Assembly: GCA_937941455.1 (NCBI GenBank)
Contig: CALDHM010000010.1
Span: forward strand, 124,001 to 188,000
DNA: 64,000 nt
Reading direction: 5' to 3'
Origin: an uncultured Pirellulaceae bacterium
Lineage (GTDB): Bacteria > Planctomycetota > Planctomycetia > Pirellulales > Pirellulaceae
Part shown: one piece after another, positions 1 to 9,155 of the stretch
Numbering within the stretch: the first letter of the stretch is position 1
How the letters are laid out: each line of letters starts with the position of its first letter
Notes under the pieces: generated by a model
What the model saw: the letters and a program-made list of their open reading frames with translations, nothing else
The model's database searches: none
Told to the model about the DNA's origin: nothing
Made by a program: the position numbers and the translations under genes

Positions 1-2
1 TT

Positions 3-1322
3 CGCCTGGCGACCACGATCGACTTCGACGCGATTCCGTTGGCCATCGAAATTCCCCCCGAAGATCTCCATCGAGTACGACAGCCCGACTACGTGCTCCC
101 CAAACGGGGCCAAAAAGATAAATTCACGCAGTTGCTCGACCGCATCCCTGAGTTTTCCCTCGCGCCCCCGAACGAAACAAAAGCCTCCGCAGTTCCCGGT
201 CCAGCGTCCGTCGAAGAGCCACGCTCTCGAACCTCACAAAAGACTGAAACGAATACGGACTTGTCGGCCCTTCGGCCAGACAAGCCGTTGGCGACTTCGG
301 CCACCGATGTGCAGCGGCAGTTGGCTGACTTCGCGCCGGTCTCCTACATCGATGATCGTGATACCCACTTTGCAGAAAAGCAGATTCCACGGACCAACGA
401 CTCGGTTCACGACACTGTTGAAATAGCCGGACCGGAAAATCGTCCCGTGCCCATGCGACCGACTCCCGGGGCCGCCGCTCCACCGCAACCTGATTTCGAG
501 AGTGATTTTGATCCCGCACAGCCCAAACACGACGCCGTGAATTCAAACGCCTCCACGATGATGACTTGGCGAGGTGATTTTGACCCTGCTGAGCATTCGA
601 ACGACTCCGCAGGTGCCCTAAGGCCCCCGACTGTAAACGATCTGACGTTCACCTTGCCGGGATCGCAGACGACCACCACGCTGCCGACCACGAACAACTC
701 GTTCCATCCCGCAGAACGCTCAGAGCCTGCTCAGCAAGCGGCCACGGTCGCCGTCTCTGACAACGAAACCGGCAGCCGTTTTGTTCCCCCTTTCCCCCAA
801 TTCGCCGAGACACTCCCTCCAACATTGAGCACGACGACCGCGGACGCTCTGAAACCGACAACCGCAACCGCCGCCGCGACCAAGACCGAAGAAAAAACAG
901 TTAAGCCAGTTCGGTCCGCCGACGAGGGATTCGTAACCGTTGTTGCAGGCGACACCTTGTGGGACCTGACCGAGCGGGTTTATGGCGATGGCCGGCTGTT
1001 TCGCGCCGTCTTCGCGGTCAACGAGACCGCTTTGCGGGGAAACAGCAAATTGCGACCGGGAACTCCCCTGCGGTTTCCCGCGCAACAGGAACTCGTGCGA
1101 CGATTCCCCGAGTTGATCCCCGCGGACCTGCTCGAGCCCTCCGCAAGTCCAGCGTATCAAACGGCCGCGGGAGACTCCCTGTTCTCCATCGCGCGCGACG
1201 AACTCGGACAAGCGTCACGATATCTCGAGATCATGGAACTGAACCGCGATGTCTTGCCCGCCAACTTACGACATTCTGACGAATTGCCGATCGGACTGAA
1301 ATTGATTCTTCCAAATCGTTAA
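3..1322 (+). CDS. LysM-domain protein, 5'-partial
   Basis: The frame is open from the first complete codon at base 3, so the gene probably starts outside the window; a TTG at 39 is an unlikely start. Most of the visible protein is a Pro/Thr/Ser-rich, low-complexity linker. The C-terminus holds two LysM-like modules, roughly bases 927-1068 (VVAGDTLWDLTERVYGDG) and 1158-1319 (AAGDSLFSIARDELG), each ending in a G-x-x-L-x-(F/I)P-like strand. LysM modules usually bind peptidoglycan or other GlcNAc polymers, so an envelope location is inferred. A second LysM protein with a long disordered linker lies at 57611-58834. No catalytic domain is visible in this part. Confidence 0.75.
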   Translation, partial: RLATTIDFDAIPLAIEIPPEDLHRVRQPDYVLPKRGQKDKFTQLLDRIPEFSLAPPNETKASAVPGPASVEEPRSRTSQKTETNTDLSALRPDKPLATSATDVQRQLADFAPVSYIDDRDTHFAEKQIPRTNDSVHDTVEIAGPENRPVPMRPTPGAAAPPQPDFESDFDPAQPKHDAVNSNASTMMTWRGDFDPAEHSNDSAGALRPPTVNDLTFTLPGSQTTTTLPTTNNSFHPAERSEPAQQAATVAVSDNETGSRFVPPFPQFAETLPPTLSTTTADALKPTTATAAATKTEEKTVKPVRSADEGFVTVVAGDTLWDLTERVYGDGRLFRAVFAVNETALRGNSKLRPGTPLRFPAQQELVRRFPELIPADLLEPSASPAYQTAAGDSLFSIARDELGQASRYLEIMELNRDVLPANLRHSDELPIGLKLILPNR

Positions 1323-1823
1323 ACGTCCCGCGGATTACCAACTAAATCGATCAGCCGGATTGCGCTGGCGTCCAGTTTTCGCACGAATCCCAGGCCGCTA
1401 TCACGCGCTCCACGGGCAACAAAAAAAGGTGCCAGCCGACGACATCTTCAACCACCGTCCCCTGCGGAAGGTCGAGGCCGAGCGCAACAAGGCCGAGGGG
1501 AGGGCCGATGCTCGCAACTATCGCGTACCATCGAAAACAAGAGCGCCCTGAGACAGGCTCAAAACGGCACGCCTACCGCCCCGGAAAATATCGACTGCGA
1601 CGGTCCGCCGCGCGAATCGCAGGCCCTCGCGCAGAAAAATCTCGGTTCCAAATCTTGCTTTGTCGCGACTCCTTCCCAACAATAACTCCGTAAATTTTGG
1701 AACGTTCGCGCGATTGAGCGTCGAGGAGCGACACGGACGGGCAATTCCTGCCGCTGATCGTCGCCTGCCCCCGCCTTGGTCCGCAGCGTCAGCTGTCGCC
1801 TCGTCCTTTCGCCCTGACCCAAC
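1323..1823. other. intergenic region, no gene recognised
   Basis: About 500 bases between the LysM gene and the ABC exporter. Short open frames occur on both strands, but none has a recognisable protein sequence or convincing start signal. The region probably contains the exporter promoter; no clear -35/-10 pair was identified. Confidence 0.4.
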
Positions 1824-3779
1824 ATGCCCAAGTCGACCACGTCGCGCAAACGCTACCAGGATTTTCTCGAAAAATTTCGTCGTAATGAAATTGGTCACGA
1901 GCCGCACGAGGAAGAGGAGGCGCTAGGCCAGCAGCCCCCACCAGGCGCGACCACCGATACATTTGCCGATAAAACCGCGAAGCAGCAACGTCGGCGGCAA
2001 TACCTTCGCTTGTACGTGCGGGAATTGTATCCCCATGCGCCGGCGGTCTTGCTGCTGACCGTACTCGCGCTGCTAATCGCCAGCTTGGAATTGGCTCAGC
2101 CGTTGTTTTTTCGTTACATCGTGGACGATGTCTTGCTGAAGGAGGCCCTGCCGCTGGGGGAACGACTGCGGGCCCTCAACGTGGTCGGCGGCCTCGCCCT
2201 GATCGTCGTTATCGTGTCTCAGATTTTGGGAATCTACAAGAACTATCATCAGCATTTGTTGAATGTCAAAGTCATCCTGACTCTCCGCCGAGCGCTATTC
2301 GATCGCATGCTGCGGCTGCCTCTCGAAAAGTTGTACCACATGAAAACGGGCGGCATCATCGCGAGACTGACCGACGACGTCAACACGACGACCGGTCTGC
2401 TGGAAATGGCCGTGATCAGTCCCGGCGTAGCCGCCGTCCGCTTGATCATCGCGCTCGCCGTGCTGTTCGTTTTGAACTGGCAATTGGCGCTGACCGCCGT
2501 CTCGATCATCCCTCCCATAACGCTGATCAGCTTCATCGCCGCGCGGCGGATTCGCCCCATTTATCGACAGGTTCGGAACGAAGTCTCCACCGTCGATGGC
2601 CGCGTCGGTGAGGCTTTCGAGGGGATCCGCGCCGTGCGAGCCTTCCAAGGCGAATTGCGTGAGGAGCACGAGTTTTCTTTGGGGCACCATTTGATCACCC
2701 GGATGAAAATGTTCGCGCGCAAACGGGAATTGGTGCTGTGGAGCAGTTGGGGTTTCATCATGGCGGTCATCAGCCTGGTGATTTTTTGGGTCGGTGGCTA
2801 TTTGTACCTACAAGGGCGTGCGACCATCGGCGATATCACGGCCTTCCAGGTTTACACCATGATGCTGCTGGGCCCCGTATGGCAGATCGTCAACTCATTT
2901 TCTGAATTGCAACGATCACTAGCAGCCATGGAACGGGTTTTCGATGTTCTGCAAACCCCGGAGGATAAACCCGATGCCCCCACTGCCGTGGTGGCCCCGC
3001 CAGAAGTCGATCAGATCGAGTTCCGCCAGGTCGGCTTCGAATACGAGACTGGCCGACCAGTCATCAGCGACTTCCAACTCACCGTCCCCGGCGGCTCGGT
3101 AATCGCTCTGGTCGGCAAAAGCGGAGCGGGAAAAACGACCATCACCGACTTGATCGCTCGCTTCTATGACCCGACCCAAGGCCAAATTCTGCTGAACGGG
3201 ATCGATCTGCGACAGATCAGGTTGGCTTCTTACCGCAAGCTGCTCGGCGTTGTTCAACAAGAGGTCTTCCTCTTCGACGGCACAGTTCGCGACAACATCG
3301 CCTACGCGCAGCGACATGCGACAGAGGAACAAATTATCGACGCTGCCAAGCGGGCCAATGCCCACGAGTTCATTGAAAAACTTCCCCAAGGCTATGAGAC
3401 GATCATCGGCGAACGGGGTGTGAAACTCTCCGGCGGACAGCGGCAACGGATGTCGATCGCCCGCGCGCTCCTTGCCGATCCCAAAATCCTGATTCTCGAC
3501 GAAGCGACGAGCAATCTGGATACCGAAAGTGAACAATTGATCCAAGCGTCGCTGGCTGAATTGCTGAAAAACCGTACGACCTTCATGATCGCCCATCGCC
3601 TATCAACCATCGCCCACGCGGACAAGATCGTAGTGATGGACCGTGGGCGCATCGTCGAAATCGGCAACCACGAGGAATTGCTCGCTAGCGGTGGAGTCTA
3701 CGCCGAGATGGTGGCGCGGCAGCAATCGGCCATGATTGGACTGGACGCAGAGAACTATTGCCCTGCGGTCCCCGATTAA
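1824..3779 (+). CDS. ABC transporter, fused permease and ATPase (MsbA-like exporter)
   Basis: A 651-residue half-transporter with one membrane domain followed by one nucleotide-binding domain, the usual layout of lipid or multidrug exporters. A charged cytoplasmic N-terminus of about 65 residues precedes the membrane helices (about 70-350). The ATPase part shows Walker A GKSGAGKTT (431-439), the signature LSGGQRQR (from 535), Walker B ILILDEATS (555-563) and the switch His in IAHRLSTI. Such proteins work as homodimers in the inner membrane. The substrate cannot be told from sequence; lipid A/lipid or drug export is the family default. It stands alone with no co-transcribed neighbour. Confidence 0.93.
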   Translation: MPKSTTSRKRYQDFLEKFRRNEIGHEPHEEEEALGQQPPPGATTDTFADKTAKQQRRRQYLRLYVRELYPHAPAVLLLTVLALLIASLELAQPLFFRYIVDDVLLKEALPLGERLRALNVVGGLALIVVIVSQILGIYKNYHQHLLNVKVILTLRRALFDRMLRLPLEKLYHMKTGGIIARLTDDVNTTTGLLEMAVISPGVAAVRLIIALAVLFVLNWQLALTAVSIIPPITLISFIAARRIRPIYRQVRNEVSTVDGRVGEAFEGIRAVRAFQGELREEHEFSLGHHLITRMKMFARKRELVLWSSWGFIMAVISLVIFWVGGYLYLQGRATIGDITAFQVYTMMLLGPVWQIVNSFSELQRSLAAMERVFDVLQTPEDKPDAPTAVVAPPEVDQIEFRQVGFEYETGRPVISDFQLTVPGGSVIALVGKSGAGKTTITDLIARFYDPTQGQILLNGIDLRQIRLASYRKLLGVVQQEVFLFDGTVRDNIAYAQRHATEEQIIDAAKRANAHEFIEKLPQGYETIIGERGVKLSGGQRQRMSIARALLADPKILILDEATSNLDTESEQLIQASLAELLKNRTTFMIAHRLSTIAHADKIVVMDRGRIVEIGNHEELLASGGVYAEMVARQQSAMIGLDAENYCPAVPD

Positions 3780-4249
3780 CCCGATTCCCATCGCCTTTAG
3801 CACAAAAGATTCTCCGCAGAGCGCTTTTTCCGTCTCCCTAGTTCGACAGCTTGCCTCTTCGTTGAGACGGGTGGAGTTGGAGGTTGCTGACACGGTTGGC
3901 AAGCGTCGTTGGAATTTCTCCACTTTCCCTCTGGGAGAGTCGACCCGCTAGGGCCTCTGAGAGGGAGAACTGTGTCAGACGGCAGAGCAGGAAGAACCGA
4001 TGATTGCCCTTGGCGAACCGCTCTTCCTCCCCGCGATCTCGCGGCATTCCCTCCCCGCGGCTCGCCCCGCGCCCCTCGCAGTGGAAGGGAGGGGTGGGGG
4101 GGTGATTCACCCCGCTACCAGAACCGCCTATGGCGGTGAAGGAATGGGCCACGACCGTCCCAGAGGGTGGGTGGTTTGCATGTTCAACACGCTCTCTGAA
4201 TGAGCAGCGGCAAAAAACTTAGCCCTTCATTTGTCAGCTTCCTGACGAG
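3780..4249. other. intergenic region, no gene recognised
   Basis: About 470 bases between convergent genes. It contains low-complexity G-rich stretches (around 4080-4105) and a few short inverted words but no credible coding frame. The flanking genes converge here, so transcription terminators would be expected; no hairpin with a T tract was identified. Confidence 0.4.
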
Positions 4250-4717
4250 CTACCAGCGGTGGTAGGCGGGATGCCCTGCGCGTACTGCGACAAAGATCCC
4301 GCGGCAGCGAGCTGTGATCAGGCCGTCGGCCGACAACGTCCCTTCGACGGTCACGCGGCGGTCAGAGGCCTCGACCGGCCAAGCCCGTAACAGAACGGGC
4401 TTGGCGATCGGCGTGGGGTGCTCCATCTTGACGGTGTACTCGGCGGTCACCGTCGTGGGGGGGGCAGAAAGCCCCAGGCGTTGCATCAGATGACAACAGG
4501 CCATCCAATTGCAGTGGCAATCCAACAAGGTGCCGATCACGCCGCCGTTCAGCATCCCTTCGAAGGCTTGATGCTTCTTTTCGGCTTGAAACTGGGCTAC
4601 CAAATGGTCTCCCTCGAGAAAGCTTTTTAGCCGCAGCCCATCGGGATTGGCAGGACCGCAACCGTAGCAAATCAATCGTGGTGCGTAGCGGTCTTGGACC
4701 GCGAGCGTCTCGGACAT
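4250..4717 (-). CDS. PaaI-family hotdog thioesterase
   Basis: A 155-residue single hotdog-fold protein. The pattern CYGCGPANPDGL near the N-terminus, followed by the NGGVIGTLLDCHCNW helix (an HGG-like turn plus the conserved Asp), is typical of PaaI/YbgC-like acyl-CoA thioesterases, which hydrolyse CoA esters in the cytoplasm as dimers or tetramers. The frame is open further upstream to 5056, but that part overlaps the methyltransferase gene. The ATG at 4717 has a GGAAGAG ribosome-binding site just upstream and is preferred. It lies 56 bases downstream of the methyltransferase on the same strand and may be co-transcribed with it. Substrate unknown. Confidence 0.8.
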   Translation of the reverse strand: MSETLAVQDRYAPRLICYGCGPANPDGLRLKSFLEGDHLVAQFQAEKKHQAFEGMLNGGVIGTLLDCHCNWMACCHLMQRLGLSAPPTTVTAEYTVKMEHPTPIAKPVLLRAWPVEASDRRVTVEGTLSADGLITARCRGIFVAVRAGHPAYHRW

Positions 4718-4773
4718 CGGGTTCTCTTCCACAAATTTGAAATAGGGAATTACTCGGCGAACAGCGTGGCGAA

Positions 4774-5739
4774 TCACGTCGGTTTTCGCATGAGGACCAC
4801 CGTTTGATGAAAATGGTACCGGGGCAGAATCTCCAAAATCTCGAAGAACCTTCCCCAAACTTGGCGAAGGTACGCTGTCGTGTGAAAAACCTGGCTGGTA
4901 TAGGGGCCTTGGCGAGCAAACCGAAAAATCAACCGCGGTGCCGGCATCTCGCCAGCCAACTTTTTGTCGATTTCCGGATCGGCCGCCAGCAGCGATTGAT
5001 AGTGCCGCGACACCGCCCCAGAGCCCTGACCTGCCTCGGCGCGCAAATCCTCCCACGTCGCCTCGTTATGCACCGTAATGTAGGCCAAACCGCCAGGACT
5101 CAAGACTCGCCGCAATTCACATAACCATGTCGATTCGAAGGTGTCCAGATGCGTGAAGACAGAAAACGCGGTCACCAAATCGAAACTGCGATCTTCCAGG
5201 GGCAATGAGGGAATGGCCGGATTGAACACCGCCTTGATTTCGGGCAGATGAGCCTCTAGCCAGCGAATATGTCGGTAATTCAAATCGCTGCCCCACAAGT
5301 CGCGTCGCTGAGACGGTGATTGAAATTGATTCTCCACTACGAAATGCCGGAGGACCCGACCCGAAGCGCAACCAAAATCGAAGACACGCCGGGATTGTAT
5401 TCCATGTCGGTGGGCTGCCGTGAGGACTTTGGCGAAATCGACAAGTCCGGACGCCCAATACCGCCAAGCGAACGGCGCGTACCCCTCACGGTCCTTTTGA
5501 GAGGGAATCGGAAAGGTGTCGTGATCGATCAGCGTGTCGAGATCGGCAAGCCCCGCGCGGTCAAGCATCGCTTGGTCCACCACCCTTTTAATTCGCAATC
5601 GCTCCTCGAACCCGCAACCGGCGATCGGCGGCTCGTTGTCAAACGGGGCTTGGTCCCAGGGTTTTTCGGCAACGTCGAGTTCCCAGCGATCTTGAGGGAC
5701 GGCCGCCGCGGGCTGGGGGACTCGGGAGGTTTCGGACAT
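4774..5739 (-). CDS. class I SAM-dependent methyltransferase
   Basis: A 321-residue protein. Motif I is RVFDFGCASGRVLRHF and a later acidic strand (LWGSDLN) fits the SAM ribose contact. The motif IV region (SFDLVTAFSVFTHL) and the post-motif (LRRVLSPGGLAYITV) match the Methyltransf_11/25 fold. The N-terminal 90 residues are specific to this protein and may help bind substrate. The frame is open upstream across the tRNA gene, giving the false peptide MQVRILPGA; the ATG at 5739 is chosen because it lies between the tRNA and the conserved region. The methyl acceptor is unknown. Confidence 0.85.
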   Translation of the reverse strand: MSETSRVPQPAAAVPQDRWELDVAEKPWDQAPFDNEPPIAGCGFEERLRIKRVVDQAMLDRAGLADLDTLIDHDTFPIPSQKDREGYAPFAWRYWASGLVDFAKVLTAAHRHGIQSRRVFDFGCASGRVLRHFVVENQFQSPSQRRDLWGSDLNYRHIRWLEAHLPEIKAVFNPAIPSLPLEDRSFDLVTAFSVFTHLDTFESTWLCELRRVLSPGGLAYITVHNEATWEDLRAEAGQGSGAVSRHYQSLLAADPEIDKKLAGEMPAPRLIFRFARQGPYTSQVFHTTAYLRQVWGRFFEILEILPRYHFHQTVVLMRKPT

Positions 5740-5769
5740 GGTTCCCCACTGTAAGCACCAATCGAAAAG

Positions 5770-5842
5770 CGCGCCCGGCAGGATTCGAACCTGCAACCCT
5801 CGGTTCCGAAGACCGATGCTCTATCCATTGAGCTACGGACGC
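5770..5842 (-). tRNA. tRNA-Arg (anticodon TCG)
   Basis: Read on the minus strand, a 73-nt cloverleaf is complete. The acceptor stem GCGTCCG pairs with CGGGCGC (one G-T pair), the discriminator is G, the D-arm contains AGCTCAATGGATAGAGC, and the anticodon stem TCGGT/ACCGA encloses the loop CTTCGGA with anticodon TCG. The T-arm carries GGTTCGAATCC. CCA is not encoded. It would read CGA codons, and other CGN codons by wobble. Confidence 0.95.
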
Positions 5843-6287
5843 TCACTGGCCCAGGACCCCGCCTTGCCCCTAATGCGGCCAGCCGCGAGACATGCGTCTG
5901 CGGCTCCATTGAAGACCGCGTCCCAACGTGATCCGGCGAACCATTACAGGACAAAGCCTGAGTACGACATTTTTATCCAGGACTTGCTCGGGCGATTATG
6001 CCCTTGAACCGGCGAGTTGACAAGGTGACCTTAGGCCCCGGGTTTTTGATCGGTCCCCGCAGTCCTCTGAGCTCGCGGCGATTCTTTCAGTCATTGGGGA
6101 ACTTCAAACTGTCCGATGCGTTTCGCTTTCCACGCCGACGATCTCGATGGCGGTTCGGTGCCGCGCGGCTTGAAGCCACCGTCTCATCACGGCGTCTGGA
6201 CTCGATATGGATTTTGACGGGTTGCACCTCGAGGGGTTCACCATTTTAGACTGATCCGATGCTGCGGCCGCTAGGTCAACTCGACGA
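5843..6287. other. intergenic region, no gene recognised
   Basis: About 445 bases upstream of the tRNA (which reads on the minus strand) and downstream of the secreted protein gene. Only short frames with no recognisable product. It should contain the tRNA promoter near 5850-5900; no clear match was picked out. Confidence 0.35.
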
Positions 6288-7202
6288 TCATCGACCGCCT
6301 GGAGTCACGGTGTAGCGGATGGGCGTGCTGTCGGCGGCCGCGGGAGCGTCGGCTCGCACGGACAGCGGGGCAGCCGCCTGGGCGCGATCGAATACACGGC
6401 CAGCCACATCGATGAAGGCTTGGCGGACCTCCGGGGCAAGCCCCTCCAGGCGATAGGCCATGCCCTGCACACCCGGCCCATTCCGTTCGGTAGTCTCATT
6501 GAGTCGTTGCACGAACTTCATCGTTTCGACGAAGTTCTGATCGGCCGTGCGCCCCACGATCGGGTTAAGTGTCTTGGCGACAAGCCCGGCCGTCGCGTTT
6601 TCGATTTTTAAGAAGATATCCAACGAACTCGTTTGCAGGACGCTCCCCGATGGCGAATCGCTGGCGGAGGTTCTGAGGACCAGAACGCACTGCCCGTTGA
6701 CCGGCTTGCGCAATACCGGGCCCTCGTAGCTGCCGGTGCCGTAGAAAACGTGCAGGCGATTGTTGCCGTAGATTAGTTCGACGTCGTTGATTCCGCCCAC
6801 GCCGTCCTCGGTGTGCAATTCGAAGGGGCCCGTTCGCTGGCATTTCATTTCGGTGACCCCCATCAGTCGCCAGATTTCCACGATGACCTCGGGGTAGCGG
6901 CACAGGAAGGTGTAATACTCCGAGTCGCATTCGATTTGCGTCAGCGGCAAGCGGCGATAGATGCTGTAGTCGTTGAGCACCGCCGTGATTTTGGCTTGGG
7001 CCGCCTGCGTCATGTTCTGCAGCGGAATCGCTGTAATGGCTTCATCCTTCGCTGATTTCGAACTGGTGCCGGCGGTCAATTGCTGCGCCGAGCATGTTGG
7101 GGCCGCTCCTGACAGCCACGCGATGACTAAGCAGAGCCCTAACAGCCCCTCGCGAAACGTCCTACGCCGAACCGACTCGCCAGGTTTTCGAAATGACGAC
7201 AT
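6288..7202 (-). CDS. secreted protein of unknown function
   Basis: 304 residues. The N-terminus has a basic RRRTFREG patch, a hydrophobic segment (about 20-35) and a probable signal cleavage near CSAQQ, so export is likely. The remainder is a soluble domain of mixed charge with four Cys residues in the central part and no repeats or known catalytic motif. It resembles conserved hypothetical proteins of planctomycetes in style, but no family is recognised. The C-terminal 40 residues are Ala/Pro-rich. Both flanks are gene-poor, so context says nothing about its role. Confidence 0.7.
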   Translation of the reverse strand: MSSFRKPGESVRRRTFREGLLGLCLVIAWLSGAAPTCSAQQLTAGTSSKSAKDEAITAIPLQNMTQAAQAKITAVLNDYSIYRRLPLTQIECDSEYYTFLCRYPEVIVEIWRLMGVTEMKCQRTGPFELHTEDGVGGINDVELIYGNNRLHVFYGTGSYEGPVLRKPVNGQCVLVLRTSASDSPSGSVLQTSSLDIFLKIENATAGLVAKTLNPIVGRTADQNFVETMKFVQRLNETTERNGPGVQGMAYRLEGLAPEVRQAFIDVAGRVFDRAQAAAPLSVRADAPAAADSTPIRYTVTPGGR

Positions 7203-7622
7203 TCAAAAAATACCTTGCAGTTGAACTCAGGAGCATGCTTGCTCGACATGCTCGAGGTAGGGAACGTCCCACAGTGACCATCGAGGACCATTGCTAATCG
7301 ATATTTCGGAATCCGAGCGCGGGTTGCTGAGTGATTTCGCCGTTTGCCACGGAGAAAGCTGCCAGAGGTCGCAGCGTGATTCTCAGGCCCGCTAGCTTGG
7401 GCTAAAATTAGGCAGTTCGGCCAAGCTGGCGAACTTGTCGGCAAGCAAGTGACACCCGTCGCGGCAGATCGCTCCGAGCCAGTGCCAAAACCATCAAAGG
7501 CAGTAAACCGAAGCGTTAGCGAGGGCCCCTGGTTAGATAGGCTCGTTTCCGAGGACAGCGACGCCGAAGTTACAAAGCTGAATGGATCCCGAATCTCATT
7601 GAAGTTAAAGGGGCAACCCAAG
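7203..7622. other. intergenic region with a short interspersed repeat
   Basis: Divergent promoter region between the secreted protein and the beta-propeller gene. It carries one copy of the CCGAAGCG-type repeat near 7504-7545 (see repeat entries). The plus-strand frame of the propeller gene extends back to 7449 through this repeat, but that extension looks non-coding. Confidence 0.4.
7504..7545 (+). repeat. interspersed repeat, CCGAAGCG...GCGAGGG type
   Basis: Contains AACCGAAGCGTTAGCGAGGG followed by a GATAGGCTC-like end, matching the core and one terminal word of the copies at 25043-25115 and 57473-57546. Confidence 0.55.
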
Positions 7623-8702
7623 ATGACGAAAACCTGCACACGTCGGACGTTCGTGGCTGCTGGAGCCGCTTGTCTCGCGGCCCCGGCCCTATTCACGCAA
7701 AAACGGCTCAAGGCCCGCGAGCGCGATGAAGTCATCATCGGCGATGGGGACTATCGCTTCCGCGCCGATCATTCCTGGTGCCAACTTCCCGATCGATTCC
7801 GTTGGCAGACAACGCACAACGTCGCCGTGGACTCGCAGAACCAACTTTATGTGATCCATGAGGGGGAACGACAACTCAAGGATCATCCCGCCATCTTCGT
7901 GTTCGACGCGTCAGGAAAATTCGTGCGTGCCTTCGGCGCTCAGTTTCAGGGGGGCGGCCACGGGCTCGAAATTCGCCGCGAGGGGGGGGAAGAATTTTTA
8001 TATGTGGCGGCCTACCAACAGGTCAAATCCATAGCGAAGTTGACGACGGCTGGCGAAATCGTGTGGTATCTAAAAGCCCCGATCGAGTCGGGTATCTATG
8101 ACGAACGAGAACAATTCTCGACCGAACCGAATTGGTCACGCCGCGGATTTTTGCCGACGAATTTCGCGTTTTTGGAGGATGGAGGATTTCTCCTGGCTGA
8201 CGGTTACGGCAGCTATTGCATTCATCGCTTTGATCGAGACGGAAAGTGGCTCAGCCACTTTGGCGGAGCCGGTGAAGGGCAGGGGACCTTCGACACGCCC
8301 CACGGACTCTGCGTCGACCAACGCCCGGACAGAATGCCGAGCATTGTGGTGACCGATCGCGCCCACGGCACGCTGCAGCGGTTCGACATGCAAGGCCGTT
8401 ACATCGAGACGATCGCTGGGTTCGGCTTGCCGGCCAATCTCGAGACGCGTGGAAATTTGCTGCTGGTGCCCGAGTTGAAGGCCCAAGTCACCCTGCTGGA
8501 TAAACAAGATCAAATCGTCGCCCGTCTGGGAACGGGAACGCAGCGACTTGGACAAATTGAACAGCTGCGCGGGAAGCCCGATCAGTGGAAAGATGGAGAA
8601 TTCATTCACCCCCATGACGCCTGTTTCGACGCGGAGGGGAACATCTTCGTCGCGGAATGGGTACGCCCAGGGCGGGTGACAAAACTGTCCAGAATTCCTT
8701 AA
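7623..8702 (+). CDS. Tat-exported NHL-repeat beta-propeller protein
   Basis: 359 residues. The N-terminus TRRTFVAAGAACLAAPALF is a twin-arginine-type signal, so export in folded form is likely. The mature part is built of NHL-like blades (NVAVDSQNQLYV, HGLCVDQRPDR, HDACFDAEGNIFVAEW), as in six-bladed propellers related to peptidyl-alpha-hydroxyglycine lyase. The lyase metal ligands were not checked, so catalysis is uncertain and a binding role is equally possible. The ATG at 7623, after AAGGGG, places the Tat signal correctly; the open frame back to 7449 runs through a repeat. Transcribed alone. Confidence 0.8.
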   Translation: MTKTCTRRTFVAAGAACLAAPALFTQKRLKARERDEVIIGDGDYRFRADHSWCQLPDRFRWQTTHNVAVDSQNQLYVIHEGERQLKDHPAIFVFDASGKFVRAFGAQFQGGGHGLEIRREGGEEFLYVAAYQQVKSIAKLTTAGEIVWYLKAPIESGIYDEREQFSTEPNWSRRGFLPTNFAFLEDGGFLLADGYGSYCIHRFDRDGKWLSHFGGAGEGQGTFDTPHGLCVDQRPDRMPSIVVTDRAHGTLQRFDMQGRYIETIAGFGLPANLETRGNLLLVPELKAQVTLLDKQDQIVARLGTGTQRLGQIEQLRGKPDQWKDGEFIHPHDACFDAEGNIFVAEWVRPGRVTKLSRIP

Positions 8703-9155
8703 AATGCGGAAAAATTTGTCGCATTGATCCGAGCGGCATTGGCCAGACGCAGCAATTGTGTCAGAATAGGTTCAATCTGAGCGGAATAGCAGCGAAGAGC
8801 ACGGTCCAACTTCGCCGGGGAACAGCAGACACTGTAAGCTGTTGCGAATAGCCGCAAAAAGCAGCCCCGATCATGGTCCTTCGGCTTTGGGAAGCGAGCG
8901 TCTGTGCCTGAAACGGTGGTTGCAATTCTATCCGTTCGAGAGCGAGCAAATCGTGATGAAATCCCATCGTGAGAATGCGGGCCGATTCGGCAATGGATTG
9001 GTGAAGTTTGAGGAATGTTTTTCGGTCCGACAGGTGACGGCGTAATTTTTTTTGGATCGACATTGTGAAAAAATTCACGATGTCGAACTGATGATCGGAA
9101 AGCGGCTCACACGGGCGGATTTCGGTTTTATTTACTTCGAGGTTTGAGCGTCAAG
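8703..9155. other. intergenic region upstream of nqrA
   Basis: About 450 bases. A 105-codon minus-strand frame (9078-8761) exists but has no recognisable sequence and would be divergent from nqrA; it is not called. The nqr promoter is expected here. A short inverted pair GTGAAAAAATTCAC at 9064-9077 could be an operator or chance. Confidence 0.35.

Noticed and set aside
5740-5796. N-terminal extension of the methyltransferase (MQVRILPGA...)
   Set aside because: It is the translated tRNA-Arg 3' region, a known artefact; the real ATG at 5739 lies downstream of the tRNA.
5529-5954. 140-codon minus-strand frame across the tRNA
   Set aside because: Overlaps the tRNA and the methyltransferase 5' part in another frame; Ser/Arg-rich shadow sequence.
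8761-9078. 105-codon minus-strand frame upstream of nqrA
   Set aside because: No recognisable family, no clear ribosome-binding site and a poor composition match to real genes nearby; left as a gap.
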